Under the pieces are notes generated by a model. The model was not told the DNA's origin. It ran no database searches and was given only the letters and a program-made list of their open reading frames with translations. Below are positions 25,718 through 34,739 of a DNA stretch of 64,000 nt, one piece after another; within the stretch, counting starts at the first letter, position 1, and every line of letters starts with the position of its first letter. This stretch comes from Streptomyces caniscabiei (lineage in GTDB: Bacteria; Actinomycetota; Actinomycetes; Streptomycetales; Streptomycetaceae), in NCBI RefSeq assembly GCF_014930365.1, contig NZ_JABXWI010000011.1, forward strand, positions 214,289-278,288. Direction: 5' to 3'. A program made the translations under genes and the position numbers.

Positions 25718-25860
25718 CGGGAACGCCCGAATTCGGGCTGTGTGCGCGCTGTCGCAGAGAGTTCCGGACAGGTTGACTGGGATCCCTCGCCAAGAGGCCG
25801 GCCGGGCCGCCGGCTCCCCCTCGTACAGTGCGGTGGCCCGTCCGGGCGCAACTGGGGCGA

Positions 25861-26859
25861 CTACCGGGTGGGGACGACAGGCGGGTTGTCGACTGCGGGT
25901 ACGTCGTGGCTGGTCGCGCCGTTCCCCGCGCCCCTGAGGGCAAGTGGACGTTCGTTGCGCAGCACCAGTATGGCGATGTCGTCCTTGGGTCTTCCTCCCG
26001 CGTGGCGGAGAAGTTGGGCGAAGACGGCCCGCAGAACGGACTGGGGGGAGATGGGGCGGCGCCGTACGGCTGCCGCCAGCGCGATCCCCAGAGGGAAGAA
26101 GCGGCCCTCGCTGTCCCTCGCGTCCTCCACGCCGTCCGTGTGGAGGAACAGGGCCTCGCCCGGGAGGAGTCGGCCGTAGGCCGTGGCCGGTAGTTCGGCG
26201 GGGAGCGGGAAAAGGCCGAGCGGGGGCAGCGGGTCGGCGCGGGTGAGGGGTGTCGCTCGGTCGACGCCGAGCAGGTAGGGCCAGGGGTGGCCGCAGTTGA
26301 GGGCGTGGAGTTCGCCGTCGGGGGTGATCTCCAGGAGGAGGACCGTGACGAAGTCCTCGGTGTCCTCGGCGCGGGCGCGGAGGTGCCGGGCGAGGGCACG
26401 GTCGAGGCGGGCGAGGACCCCGGCGAGGTCGGCCTCGTCGTGGACGGCCTCGCGGAAGCAGCCGAGGACGGCGGCGACGGTACCGACGGCGGCGAGGCCG
26501 TGACCGCGTACGTCGCCCATCACCACCCGTACACCGTGCTCGGTGGCGATCACCTCGTACAGGTCGCCGCCGACGGTCGCTCCCCGGTCGGCGGAGAGCT
26601 GGACGGCGGCGGTGGCTAGCCCGGCGATCCGTGCGGGCAGCGGCCTGAGCAGGACGCTCCGCGTGGCGCCCGCGACCGCGCGCGCCTGCCGCACTTCCCG
26701 CAGCATCACCCGCCTGACGTGCAGCATCAGCCCGGTGCCGACGGCGAGGCACACAGCGCCACCCGCCATCCGGGCACCGGCACGGACGGACCGCCGGCCG
26801 AGGAGCCCTCGCCCCCGGGACCATGTCCGGCGAGGAAGCCCAGCCCTGACTCGAATCAT
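25861..26859 (-). CDS. Membrane-anchored PP2C/SpoIIE-type serine phosphatase
   Basis: 332 residues. Residues 30-50 (ARMAGGAVCLAVGTGLMLHV) form one membrane helix; the rest is a SpoIIE/RsbU phosphatase domain: ATVGGDLYEVIATEHGVRVVMGDVRGHGLAAVGTVAAVLGCF (the first two metal-binding aspartates lie in GGDLY and GDVRGHG), LNCGHPWPYLL, LFLHTDGVEDARD and KDDIAILVLR. It should dephosphorylate an anti-anti-sigma factor; none is nearby. The final ~16 residues (RGAGNGATSHDVPAV...) are encoded by a copy of the window's intergenic repeat. Confidence 0.9.
   Translation of the reverse strand: MIRVRAGLPRRTWSRGRGLLGRRSVRAGARMAGGAVCLAVGTGLMLHVRRVMLREVRQARAVAGATRSVLLRPLPARIAGLATAAVQLSADRGATVGGDLYEVIATEHGVRVVMGDVRGHGLAAVGTVAAVLGCFREAVHDEADLAGVLARLDRALARHLRARAEDTEDFVTVLLLEITPDGELHALNCGHPWPYLLGVDRATPLTRADPLPPLGLFPLPAELPATAYGRLLPGEALFLHTDGVEDARDSEGRFFPLGIALAAAVRRRPISPQSVLRAVFAQLLRHAGGRPKDDIAILVLRNERPLALRGAGNGATSHDVPAVDNPPVVPTR
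25911..25938 (-). repeat. GGGGCGCGGGGAACTGCGCG family repeat, copy 3 (inside a coding region)
   Basis: On the minus strand the core reads GGGGCGCGGGGAACGGCGCG, one base from the consensus, followed by accagccacgacg and acccgcag as in other copies. It forms the 3' end of the SpoIIE-type phosphatase gene. Confidence 0.65.
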
Positions 26860-27021
26860 GCCGTTGGCCCCCCATCAGGCCCGGACAGCGCGTGAGGCCC
26901 AGAAAGGCCGGTCTGATTCTGTCCACAGCACGCCCGGATGGGGGCGATCACCCACCATTGTCACCCGAATGAGTGAGGTGACCACACGGGGGCCTTGAGG
27001 GGGCATCGGGGCCCGCCCCCA

Positions 27022-27075
27022 TGGGGCGCGGGGAACTGCGCGGCCAGCCACGAACAACCCGCAGCCGCCGCACAA
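27022..27075 (+). repeat. GGGGCGCGGGGAACTGCGCG family repeat, copy 4
   Basis: Exact core plus gccagccacgaacaacccgcagcc, between the SpoIIE-type gene start and the end of pheT. The 242-base gap also contains GTCACC/GGTGAC arms at 26960-26965 and 26977-26982, possibly a promoter-side operator of the phosphatase. Confidence 0.7.
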
Positions 27076-27101
27076 CCGCAGTTCCCCACCCCTCAGGCGC
27101 C

Positions 27102-29624
27102 CTAGCTACGCAGCACCGCTCCCGTACGCTCGCCCGCGAGGGCGACCGCCGCGTCCCGGGCCGCCGACGCCTCGTCGACGGTCAGCGTGCGATCCGCGGC
27201 CCGGAAGCGCAGCGCGTACGCCAGCGACTTCCGCCCGTCGCCCAGCTGCTCCGCGTTCTCGTAGACGTCGAACAGCCGGATGCCCTCCAGGAGTTCACCG
27301 GCGCCCTCACGGAGCGCGGCCTCCACGTCGGCGTGCGGCACGAACGCGTCGACGACGAGCGCGACGTCCTGCGTGGCGACCGGGAACGTGGAGATGCTCG
27401 GCGCCTGCGGGGTGCCGTCCCCCACCTGCTCCAGGGCGTCCAGGTCGATCTCCATCGCGGCGGTCCGGGCCGGCAGTCCGAGCGCCTTGAGGACACGCGG
27501 GTGCAGCTCGCCGGCGTGGCCGACGACCCGCTCGGTGCCGTCGGCGACGACCACGAACTCGGCGCAGCGCCCGGGGTGCCAGGGACCGTACTGGCCCTTG
27601 CGGACGACCAGTTCGGCACCGGTCTCGCGGGCGACCGCGCGGCCGGCCTCGACGGTGTCGGCCCAGTCGGCGGGACGGCCCTTGCCCCACCAGCCGGCCT
27701 GCTCGCGGGCCCCGGCGACGACGACGGCGACGTGGCGCGGCTGCTCGGGCAGCGCGGCGTTCAGCGTCGCGATCTCCTCGTCGGTGGGCCGGCGGTCGAC
27801 GGGCAGCGCGACGGCGACACGCTGCTCCGCGCGGGGGAGGAAGACCAGGCCGGTCTCGAACAGGGCGAGGTCGTGCGTGCCCCGGCCGTCGTTGCGCCGC
27901 AGCGCGGCCAGCAGACCCGGCAGCAGCGAGGTGCGGAGCGCGGGCTCCTCGTCGCTCAGCGGGTTGGTCAGCCGGACGACACGGCGGGCCGGGTCGTCCG
28001 CCTCCAGGCCGAGCTGGTCGAAGACCTGCTCGCCGATGAAGGGGTAGTTCGGCGCCTCGACGAATCCGGCGCCGGCCAGCGCCCGCCCGACCCGGCGGTG
28101 CAGTCGCTGCCGGTGGGTGAGGCCGCGCCCGGCCGGGGGCCTGGGCAGTGTGGAGGGCAGGTTCTCGTAGCCCTCCAGCCGGATGACCTCTTCGGCGAGG
28201 TCGTTCGGGTCGGTGAGGTCGGGCCGCCAGGACGGAACGGTGACGATCAGCTCGTCCGTCCCGTAGACGTCGCAGCCGACCTCCTGGAGGCGGCGTACGA
28301 CGGTCTCGCGGCCGTACTCGACGCCCGCGACCTTGTCCGGGTGGTTCGCCGGGATCGTGATCGTGCGGGGTGCGGACGGGGCGATCACCTCGGTGACGCC
28401 CGCGTCGGCGGTGCCGCCCGCGAGGAGCACCAGCAGGTCGACGGTGCGCTGGGCGGCGGCGGCCGCGGCCAGCGGGTCGACGCCGCGCTCGAAGCGGCGG
28501 GACGCCTCCGACGACAGCTTGTGCCGGCGGGCGGTGCGCGCGATGGCGACCTGGTCGAAGTGGGCGGCCTCGATGACGACGTCGCTGGAGGCGTTCCCCC
28601 CGTTCTCGGCGGCGTCGTGGTCGGCGATCTCGGTGTCGGCGCCGCCCATGACACCGGCGAGGCCGATGGGTCCGCGCTCGTCGGTGATCACCAGGTCCTC
28701 GGCGTGCAGGGTGCGCGTGACACCGTCGAGGGTGACGATCTTCTCGCCCTCCTCGGCCCGGCGGACGCCGATCGTGCCCTGGACGAGGGAGCGGTCGTAG
28801 GCGTGCAGGGGCTGGCCCAGCTCCATCATCACGTAGTTGGTGATGTCGACGGCGAGGGAGATCGGGCGCATGCCGACCTTCTGCAGCCGGCGCTTGAGCC
28901 AGATCGGGGAGCGCGCCTCGGGGTCGAGACCGGTGACGGTACGGGCGGTGAAGCGGTCGCAGCCGAGCGGGTCGGAGACCTGGACGGGGTGGCCGAACGC
29001 GTTCGGGCCCGGTACGTCGAGGAGCGCCGGGTCGCGCAGCGGCAGGCCGTAGGCGATGGCGGTCTCGCGGGCGACTCCGCGGATCGACAGGCAGTAGCCG
29101 CGGTCGGGCGTGACGGCGATGTCGAGGACCTCGTCGACCAGCTCCAGCAGCTCGATCGCGTCCTTGCCGACCTCGGTCTCCGGCGGCAGCACGATGATGC
29201 CCTTGGTGCCGTCGTCGCCCATGCCCAGCTCGTCGCTGGAGCAGATCATGCCGTGGGAGTTGCGGCCGTAGGTCTTGCGCGCGGAGATGGCGAAGCCGCC
29301 GGGCAGTTCGGCGCCCGGGAGGACCACGACGACCTTGTCGCCGACGGCGAAGTTGCGGGCGCCGCAGACGATCTCCTGGGGCTCGCCGGTGCCGTTGGCC
29401 GTGCCGACGTCGACGGTGCAGAAGCGGATGGGCTTCTTGAACTCCGTCAGCTCCTCGATCGTCAGCACCTGACCGACGACGAGGGGGCCCTTGAGGCCGT
29501 CGCCGAGCTGCTCGACCGTCTCGACCTCCAGACCGGCCGAGATGAGCTTGGCCTGGACGTCACGACCGGTCTCGGTGGCCGGCAGGTCGACGTACTCCCG
29601 CAGCCAGGAAAGCGGGACCCGCAT
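27102..29624 (-). CDS. pheT: Phenylalanyl-tRNA synthetase beta subunit
   Basis: 840 residues, full length. Order seen: N-terminal EMAP/OB tRNA-binding domain (about 40-150, VVGQVLTIEELTEFKKPIRFCTVDVG), B3/B4 editing region (PEARSPIWLKRRLQKVGMRPISLAVDITNYVMMELGQPLHAYD), B5 domain (ANHPDKVAGVEYGRETVVRRLQEVGC), catalytic-like core (RVVRLTNPLSDEEPALRTSLLPGLL) and the C-terminal FDX-ACB anticodon-binding domain (ISTFPVATQDVALVVDAFVPHADVEAAL). The ATG shares one base with the pheS stop, so the subunits are translationally coupled for the (alpha-beta)2 enzyme. Confidence 0.97.
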   Translation of the reverse strand: MRVPLSWLREYVDLPATETGRDVQAKLISAGLEVETVEQLGDGLKGPLVVGQVLTIEELTEFKKPIRFCTVDVGTANGTGEPQEIVCGARNFAVGDKVVVVLPGAELPGGFAISARKTYGRNSHGMICSSDELGMGDDGTKGIIVLPPETEVGKDAIELLELVDEVLDIAVTPDRGYCLSIRGVARETAIAYGLPLRDPALLDVPGPNAFGHPVQVSDPLGCDRFTARTVTGLDPEARSPIWLKRRLQKVGMRPISLAVDITNYVMMELGQPLHAYDRSLVQGTIGVRRAEEGEKIVTLDGVTRTLHAEDLVITDERGPIGLAGVMGGADTEIADHDAAENGGNASSDVVIEAAHFDQVAIARTARRHKLSSEASRRFERGVDPLAAAAAAQRTVDLLVLLAGGTADAGVTEVIAPSAPRTITIPANHPDKVAGVEYGRETVVRRLQEVGCDVYGTDELIVTVPSWRPDLTDPNDLAEEVIRLEGYENLPSTLPRPPAGRGLTHRQRLHRRVGRALAGAGFVEAPNYPFIGEQVFDQLGLEADDPARRVVRLTNPLSDEEPALRTSLLPGLLAALRRNDGRGTHDLALFETGLVFLPRAEQRVAVALPVDRRPTDEEIATLNAALPEQPRHVAVVVAGAREQAGWWGKGRPADWADTVEAGRAVARETGAELVVRKGQYGPWHPGRCAEFVVVADGTERVVGHAGELHPRVLKALGLPARTAAMEIDLDALEQVGDGTPQAPSISTFPVATQDVALVVDAFVPHADVEAALREGAGELLEGIRLFDVYENAEQLGDGRKSLAYALRFRAADRTLTVDEASAARDAAVALAGERTGAVLRS

Positions 29625-30745
29625 CAGATCTCCATCCCGAACGGCCGGGTGAACCGGACGTCACCCTCGACCATGTCTCGCATGTCTTCGACGTTGTGGC
29701 GGAACATCAGCATCCGCTCGATGCCGAACCCGAAGGCGAATCCGCTGTACTTCTCGGGGTCGACGCCGCAGGCGGTGAGCACCCGGGGGTTGACCATGCC
29801 GCAGCCGCCGAGCTCGATCCAGCCCTCGCTGGAGCAGGTGCGGCAGGGGTTGTCGGGGTTGCCGACGGAGGTGCCCTTGCAGACGTAGCAGAGCATGTCC
29901 ATCTCGGCGGACGGCTCGGTGAACGGGAAGAAGTTCGGCCGGAGCCGGGTCTTCATGCCCTCGCCGAACAGCGACTGGACCATGTGGTCGAGGGTGCCCT
30001 TGAGGTCGGCCATGGTCAGGCCCTCGTCGACGGCGAGCAGCTCGACCTGGTGGAAGACCGGGGTGTGCGTGGCGTCCAGCTCGTCGGTGCGGTACACGCG
30101 GCCGGGGCAGATCACGTACACCGGCAGGTCGCGCTCCAGCAGGGAGCGGATCTGCACGGGCGAGGTGTGGGTGCGCAGCACGACGCCGGACTCGGTGCCG
30201 CCCTCGGGGCCCTGCACGAAGAAGGTGTCGGCCTCGCCGCGGGCCGGGTGGTCCGGGCCGATGTTGAGCGCGTCGAAGTTGAACCACTCGGCCTCGACCT
30301 GGGGGCCCTCGGCGACCTCGTAGCCCATGGCCACGAAGATGTCCTCGATGCGCTCCGAGAGCGTGGTGAGCGGGTGGCGGGCGCCGGCGGGTACGCGGTC
30401 GTAGGGCAGCGTGACGTCCACGGCCTCCTCGACCAGCACCCGGGCGTCGCGCTCGGCCTCCAGCTCGCTCTGGCGGGCGGCGAGGCCCTTGTTCACCGCG
30501 CCCCGGGCCTGTCCGACGAGCTTGCCCGCGGCGGCCTTGGCCTGCGGGGGCAGCGCGCCGATCTCGCGGTTGGCGAGGGCCAGCGGGGAGGTGCCCCCGG
30601 TGTGGGCGACCTTGGCCTCCTGGAGCGCGTCGAGGGAGTCCGCGGCGGCGAAGGCGGCGAGCGCCTCGTCCCGCATGCGCTCGATCTCTTCCGGTTTCAA
30701 GGCCTCGACCTCTACAGGGTCGTACGACTTATTCGGTGCCGACAT
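29624..30745 (-). CDS. pheS: Phenylalanyl-tRNA synthetase alpha subunit
   Basis: 373 residues. N-terminal coiled-coil arm (about 1-100), then the class-II catalytic domain: motif 2 around LLRTHTSPVQIRSLLER...ICPGRVYRTDELDATHTPVFHQVELL, the Phe pocket FFPFTEPSAEMDMLCYVCKG, CRTCSSEGWIELGGCGMVNPRVL, and motif 3 GFAFGFGIERMLMFRHNVEDMRDMVEGDVRF. The four cysteines of the CYVCKG/CRTC segment may bind zinc. I looked for a T-box or leader peptide in the 136-base gap upstream and found none. Confidence 0.97.
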   Translation of the reverse strand: MSAPNKSYDPVEVEALKPEEIERMRDEALAAFAAADSLDALQEAKVAHTGGTSPLALANREIGALPPQAKAAAGKLVGQARGAVNKGLAARQSELEAERDARVLVEEAVDVTLPYDRVPAGARHPLTTLSERIEDIFVAMGYEVAEGPQVEAEWFNFDALNIGPDHPARGEADTFFVQGPEGGTESGVVLRTHTSPVQIRSLLERDLPVYVICPGRVYRTDELDATHTPVFHQVELLAVDEGLTMADLKGTLDHMVQSLFGEGMKTRLRPNFFPFTEPSAEMDMLCYVCKGTSVGNPDNPCRTCSSEGWIELGGCGMVNPRVLTACGVDPEKYSGFAFGFGIERMLMFRHNVEDMRDMVEGDVRFTRPFGMEI

Positions 30746-30881
30746 CTCTTCCCGTGCTTCCGATTGGCTGGCGGATGGTCCCCGTACCGACTCGTGGACG
30801 GATCGTCACGGTTTTTGGGACACAAAGGTGCCAAAGGCCGAGTCTAACGGGGTGGAGGTGTTGCGAACGCGCCCGTGGTGC

Positions 30882-32018
30882 TCAGGCCAGGTAGGCCGGC
30901 GCCGCCACGGGCAACGTAAATCGGAACTCGGCGCCGCCGCCGTGGGCGCGTCCGACGGTGATGGTGCCGCCGTGGGCTTCGACGATGCCCTTGACGATGT
31001 ACAGCCCGAGGCCGGTGCCACCGCGCTTGCTGCCCCGCCAGAAGCGGGTGAAGACGCGGTTCATGGACTCCTCCGGGATGCCACTGCCCTCGTCGCTCAC
31101 CGTGACCGACGTGCCGGTGTCCTCCCCTTCGCGGGGGGACGCCGTGGGCGTGACGTCAATCGTGACGGTTCCCTCGCCGTGCCGCACCGCATTTTCGAGC
31201 AGGTTGCTCAGCACCTGGTCGATCTTGTCCGGGTCGGCCCACAGGGCGGGCAGCGGCTGCCCGATCCGCAGCAGGAACCGGTCGGCGGGCTGTCCGGCGG
31301 CGACGTAGGCCTGGATGTGCCGTCCGACGGCGGCGCCCATGTCGACGGGCTGCCGCCGCACCTCCAGCCGTCCCGAGTCGATCCGCGAGATGTCGAGCAG
31401 CTCGGCGATGAGCCGGGTGACCCGGTTGGCGTCGGCGTCGACGGTCTCCAGCATCAGCTTCTTCTGGTCGTCCGTGAACCGCTCCCACTTGGCGAGCAGC
31501 GTCGCGGTGAACCCCTTGACCGACGTCAGGGGGGAGCGCAGTTCGTGGGCCACGGTGGCGATCAGCTCCGCGTGACTGCGCTCGGTGCGGCGCCGGGCCT
31601 CGGTGTCGCGCAGCGAGACGACGACCCGGCGGACGGGCCCGGTCGGCTCCGTCCGGACGTAACGGGCCGATACGAGGATCTCGCGCGCCCCGGGCAGCAG
31701 CAGGTTCCGCTCGGGCTGCCCGACCCGGATGGCGAGCCCTCCGTACGGGTCGGTCAGCTGCCACCAGCGGCGGCCTTCGAGGTCTTCTAAGGGGAGGGCC
31801 CATTCGAGAGGGCGGCCGAGGGCGTCGGCGGCGGGGATCGCGGTGATCCGGGCGGCGGCGGCGTTGAAGCAGATCACGCGGCCGTTCTCGTCGGCCACGA
31901 CCAGTCCGTCGGGGAGGTCGTCGGGGTCGATGCCCAGGTCGGCGAGGTCGCCCTGCCGGGCCGCGGATGTGGCGAGCACGTCCCGTGCCACCGGTGTGCC
32001 GCTCGTGCCGACCCTCAT
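30882..32018 (-). CDS. Orphan sensor histidine kinase with PAS domain
   Basis: 378 residues, no membrane segment, so cytosolic. A PAS domain (about 25-140, LPDGLVVADENGRVICFNAAAARITAIPAADALGRPLEWALP) precedes HisKA with the phospho-His box ATVAHELRSPLTSVKGF, then the ATPase domain: N box DQVLSNLLENAVRHG, G1 DEGSGIP, F box FTRFWRGS and G2 GGTGLGLYIVKGIVEAHGG. No response regulator is adjacent. It lies between pheS and the rRNA methyltransferase gene in the same direction, a place conserved in Streptomyces. The signal is unknown. Confidence 0.92.
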   Translation of the reverse strand: MRVGTSGTPVARDVLATSAARQGDLADLGIDPDDLPDGLVVADENGRVICFNAAAARITAIPAADALGRPLEWALPLEDLEGRRWWQLTDPYGGLAIRVGQPERNLLLPGAREILVSARYVRTEPTGPVRRVVVSLRDTEARRRTERSHAELIATVAHELRSPLTSVKGFTATLLAKWERFTDDQKKLMLETVDADANRVTRLIAELLDISRIDSGRLEVRRQPVDMGAAVGRHIQAYVAAGQPADRFLLRIGQPLPALWADPDKIDQVLSNLLENAVRHGEGTVTIDVTPTASPREGEDTGTSVTVSDEGSGIPEESMNRVFTRFWRGSKRGGTGLGLYIVKGIVEAHGGTITVGRAHGGGAEFRFTLPVAAPAYLA

Positions 32019-32071
32019 CCCCGTACCCCACCTCTCGCGTTGTGCAGTGGGCCCCCGAGCCCGTCACCCTA

Positions 32072-32917
32072 CTAGCTGGGCGTGACGGTGCGGCACCCTC
32101 CGAAGGCGCGCTGTGCACGGGCGGACGCGTAGAGACATACGGCGGCGGCGGTCGCCAGGTTCAGGCTTTCCGCCTTTCCGTGGATCGGTACGCGCACGAC
32201 GGCGTCGGCGAGCGCCCGGGTCTCCTCGGGCAGCCCCCAGGCCTCGTTGCCGAACACCCAGGCCGTGGGCCCGCCCATGGTGCCCTTGTCGAGTTCGTCG
32301 TCGAGGTCGTCCTGCCCCGCGCCGTCGGCGGCGAGGACACGTACGCCGATGCCCTTGAGCCCCGCGACGGCCTCTTCCACGGGCACCCCGACAGCCACCG
32401 GCAGATGGAAGAGCGAGCCGACGGAGGCGCGCACGGCCTTGGGGTTGTAGAGGTCCACGGAGGCGTCGGTGAGCACGACGGCTTCCGCGCCGGCGGCGTC
32501 GGCGCACCGCAGCACGGTGCCGGCGTTGCCGGGGTCGCGGACGTGGGCGAGTACGGCGACGAGCCTCGGGCGCGCGGCGAGGATCTCGTCGAAGGGGGTG
32601 TCGAGGAACCGGCAGATCCCGACGAGGCCCTGGGGGGTGACGGTGGTGGAGATGTCGGCGATCACTGCCTCGTCGGCGAGGTGGACGCGGGCGCCGGCGG
32701 TGCGGGCGTCCTGGACGACGTCGGCGTAGCGCTCCGCGGCGTCGACCGTGACGAACAGTTCGACCAAGGTGTCCGCGCGCCCGGTGGCCTCGCGGACAGC
32801 CTGCGGGCCCTCCGCGAGGAACAGCCGGTCCTTCCCCCGGAAGTTCCGCTTCGCCAGCCGGCGGGCCGCGGTGACGCGGGCGGACCGGGGGGAGATCAAC
32901 TCGGGAACGGCGGGCAT
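32072..32917 (-). CDS. TrmH/SpoU-family RNA 2'-O-ribose methyltransferase
   Basis: 281 residues. An N-terminal L30-like RNA-binding segment (SPRSARVTAARRLAKRNFRGKDRLFLAEGPQAVREA) is followed by the knotted SPOUT domain: motif 1 LVAVLAHVRDPGNAGTVLRCADAAGAEAVVL, motif 2 AWVFGNEAWGLPEE and motif 3 VRVPIHGKAESLNLATAAAVCLYA. It probably methylates rRNA, and its location beside rplT fits that. The exact nucleotide cannot be told from sequence. Some Streptomyces relatives act in thiostrepton or other ribosome-targeting resistance, but the generic chromosomal form is more likely. Confidence 0.92.
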   Translation of the reverse strand: MPAVPELISPRSARVTAARRLAKRNFRGKDRLFLAEGPQAVREATGRADTLVELFVTVDAAERYADVVQDARTAGARVHLADEAVIADISTTVTPQGLVGICRFLDTPFDEILAARPRLVAVLAHVRDPGNAGTVLRCADAAGAEAVVLTDASVDLYNPKAVRASVGSLFHLPVAVGVPVEEAVAGLKGIGVRVLAADGAGQDDLDDELDKGTMGGPTAWVFGNEAWGLPEETRALADAVVRVPIHGKAESLNLATAAAVCLYASARAQRAFGGCRTVTPS

Positions 32918-32967
32918 GGGTCACCTTTGGATCGGAGAGCTCGGGGGGGTTCGGTGCGTCAGCGAGT

Positions 32968-33071
32968 GCGGGTGCGTGGGGGCTGGTCGCGCAGTTCCCC
33001 GCGCCCCTGAAAAGCAGGGGCCTGGTCTTTCAGGGGCGCGGGGAACTGCGCGAGAACCCCCACGCACCCGC
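32968..33071. repeat. GGGGCGCGGGGAACTGCGCG family repeat, copy 5, as a long inverted pair
   Basis: Two copies face each other: 32968-33012 (minus orientation) and 33028-33071 (plus), about 44-bp arms matching except for a few bases beside the GCGGGTGCGTGGGGG tail, with a 15-base spacer. The right arm runs into a (cacccg)n stretch. It sits between rplT and the methyltransferase gene and could fold into a very stable hairpin. Confidence 0.8.
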
Positions 33072-33099
33072 ACCCGCACCCGCACCCGACAACGCACCC

Positions 33100-33145
33100 A
33101 AAAAAAACCCGGGCCCACAGGCATCTTGCACCTGCGGGCCCGGGT
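33100..33145 (-). terminator. Intrinsic terminator of the infC-rpmI-rplT operon
   Basis: Read on the minus strand, a 15-bp stem with one G-U wobble (33131-33145 with 33107-33121) is followed by a run of about eight Ts. It is the only classical T-tract terminator in the window, 28 bases after the rplT stop. Confidence 0.85.
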
Positions 33146-33172
33146 CATACGCGGCTCAGGCCAGCGCGAGCG

Positions 33173-33556
33173 TCACGCCGCCTTGGGCGCGTTCACGTCC
33201 GCCGGCAGCGCCTTCTGCGCGACCTCGACGAGCGCGGCGAACGCGGGGGCGTCGTTGACGGCCAGCTCGGCGAGGATCTTGCGGTCGACCTCGATGTTCG
33301 CGGCCTTCAGACCCTGGATGAGGCGGTTGTACGTCATGCCGTTCTGGCGGGCCGCAGCGTTGATGCGCTGGATCCACAGCTGACGGAAGTCGCCCTTGCG
33401 CTTCTTGCGGTCGTTGTAGTTGTAGACCAGCGAGTGGGTGACCTGCTCCTTGGCCTTGCGGTACAGGCGCGAACGCTGACCGCGGTAGCCGGAGGCCTGC
33501 TCGAGGATCGCCCGGCGCTTCTTGTGGGCGTTGACTGCCCGCTTGACGCGTGCCAC
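33173..33556 (-). CDS. rplT: 50S ribosomal protein L20
   Basis: 127 residues: MARVKRAVNAHKKRRAILEQASGYRGQRSRLYRKAKEQVTHSLVYNYNDRKKRKGDFRQLWIQRINAAARQNGMTYNRLIQGLKAANIEVDRKILAELAVNDAPAF matches L20 throughout, with a basic N-terminal helix that binds 23S rRNA. Last gene of the infC-rpmI-rplT operon. In Bacillus and E. coli L20 represses this operon through the leader; whether it does so here is untested. Confidence 0.98.
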   Translation of the reverse strand: MARVKRAVNAHKKRRAILEQASGYRGQRSRLYRKAKEQVTHSLVYNYNDRKKRKGDFRQLWIQRINAAARQNGMTYNRLIQGLKAANIEVDRKILAELAVNDAPAFAALVEVAQKALPADVNAPKAA

Positions 33557-33657
33557 TTGTTAACTCCTTGTAGCGGGGCCGTGGATGTCGTCACACGACC
33601 CGAAATCGATGGGGTCCCGGTCCTGACGTACGGCGCTCACGAGGGGCGCCGGGTACG

Positions 33658-33852
33658 TCACTTGCCGAGAAGCTTCTTGATCTTCGCGGCGTCGCCCGGG
33701 GCCATCTCGGCGTTGCCGGTGAGGCGACGCGTCACGCGGGACGACTTGTGCTCGAGCAGGTGGCGCTTGCCGGCGCGCTCACGGAGCACCTTGCCGGAGC
33801 CGGTGATCTTGAAGCGCTTGCTGGCACCGCTGTGCGACTTGTTCTTCGGCAT
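33658..33852 (-). CDS. rpmI: 50S ribosomal protein L35
   Basis: 64 residues: MPKNKSHSGASKRFKITGSGKVLRERAGKRHLLEHKSSRVTRRLTGNAEM is a complete bL35. It lies 101 bases before rplT and 131 bases after infC. Confidence 0.98.
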   Translation of the reverse strand: MPKNKSHSGASKRFKITGSGKVLRERAGKRHLLEHKSSRVTRRLTGNAEMAPGDAAKIKKLLGK

Positions 33853-33983
33853 AGCGCCGTTCTCTCCTCGTCAGTGGCGCTCCGGTGCCCGGTCGCTAAA
33901 CCGGGCACGACGGAACGTCATTTCTTTCGGTTGGCACCCTGGACCGGTGTCCAGGGCTTCCCCCGGACTCGCGTCCCGGGGAC

Positions 33984-34652
33984 TTACGCCTCGGCAGGCT
34001 CTTCGGCCGGCGCCTCGGCTTCGACGTGCTCCACGTCGGAGTGCTCGGCGTCGGCGGCGTTCTGCGACTTGCCGGGGTTGGCCTTCGCTTCCGCCTTCCG
34101 GGCTTCCTGCGCCTGACGGGCCTCGGCCATCGCCTCGGTCTTCTTCTTGTGCGGACCGAGGACCATGATCATGTTTCGGCCGTCCTGCTTCGGGTTCGAC
34201 TCGACGAACCCGAGGTCCTCGACGTCCGACGCGAGACGCTGCAGCAGTCGGTAGCCCAGCTCGGGCCGGGACTGCTCGCGACCACGGAACATGATCGTGA
34301 TCTTGACCTTGTCGCCCTGCTTGAGGAACCGGACGACGTGACCCTTCTTGGTGTCATAGTCGTGCGGGTCGATCTTCGGCCGGAGCTTCATCTCCTTGAT
34401 GACCGTGTGCGCCTGGTTCTTGCGCGCCTCACGGGCCTTCATGGCCGACTCGTACTTGAACTTCCCGTAGTCCATGAGCTTGCAGACCGGCGGACGGGCG
34501 TTCGCGGCCACCTCGACCAGGTCGAGGTCGTACTCCTGCGCAAGCTCCAGGGCCTTGGCAAGCGGAACAATCCCGACCTGCTCGCCGCTGGGACCGACAA
34601 GTCGCACCTCGGGAACGCGAATCCGGTCGTTGATGCGGGGCTCGGCGCTGAT
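33984..34652 (-). CDS. infC: Translation initiation factor IF-3
   Basis: The conserved protein begins at SAEPRINDRIRVPEVRLVGPSGEQVG. The best start is a rare ATC at 34652, four bases after an AGGAGG; an in-frame GTG at 34676 lacks a ribosome site. With ATC the product is 222 residues. Domains: N-terminal IF3 domain, basic linker helix (MDYGKFKYESAMKAREARKNQAHT), C-terminal domain (EMKLRPKIDPHDYDTKKGHVVRFLKQGDKVKITIMFRGREQSRPELG), then an acidic Ala/Glu-rich tail of about 40 residues usual in actinomycetes. Non-AUG starts let IF-3 repress its own translation in E. coli; the same is likely here. Confidence 0.95.
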   Translation of the reverse strand: MSAEPRINDRIRVPEVRLVGPSGEQVGIVPLAKALELAQEYDLDLVEVAANARPPVCKLMDYGKFKYESAMKAREARKNQAHTVIKEMKLRPKIDPHDYDTKKGHVVRFLKQGDKVKITIMFRGREQSRPELGYRLLQRLASDVEDLGFVESNPKQDGRNMIMVLGPHKKKTEAMAEARQAQEARKAEAKANPGKSQNAADAEHSDVEHVEAEAPAEEPAEA

Positions 34653-34739
34653 GGATCCTCCTCGGTAGCACCACACGACGGTCTGGCGGACCGCCGCGTC
34701 ATGTCTGGTTGACATCTGGACCAACCACCGGGAGCCACG

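Noticed and set aside
30746..30881. T-box or leader-peptide attenuator before pheS
   Set aside because: No T-box core (GGTGG), no Phe-rich short frame and no terminator hairpin seen.
33064..33090. (cacccg)n stretch as a CRISPR-like array
   Set aside because: Unit of 6 bases without spacers; a simple repeat in the tail of the intergenic repeat.
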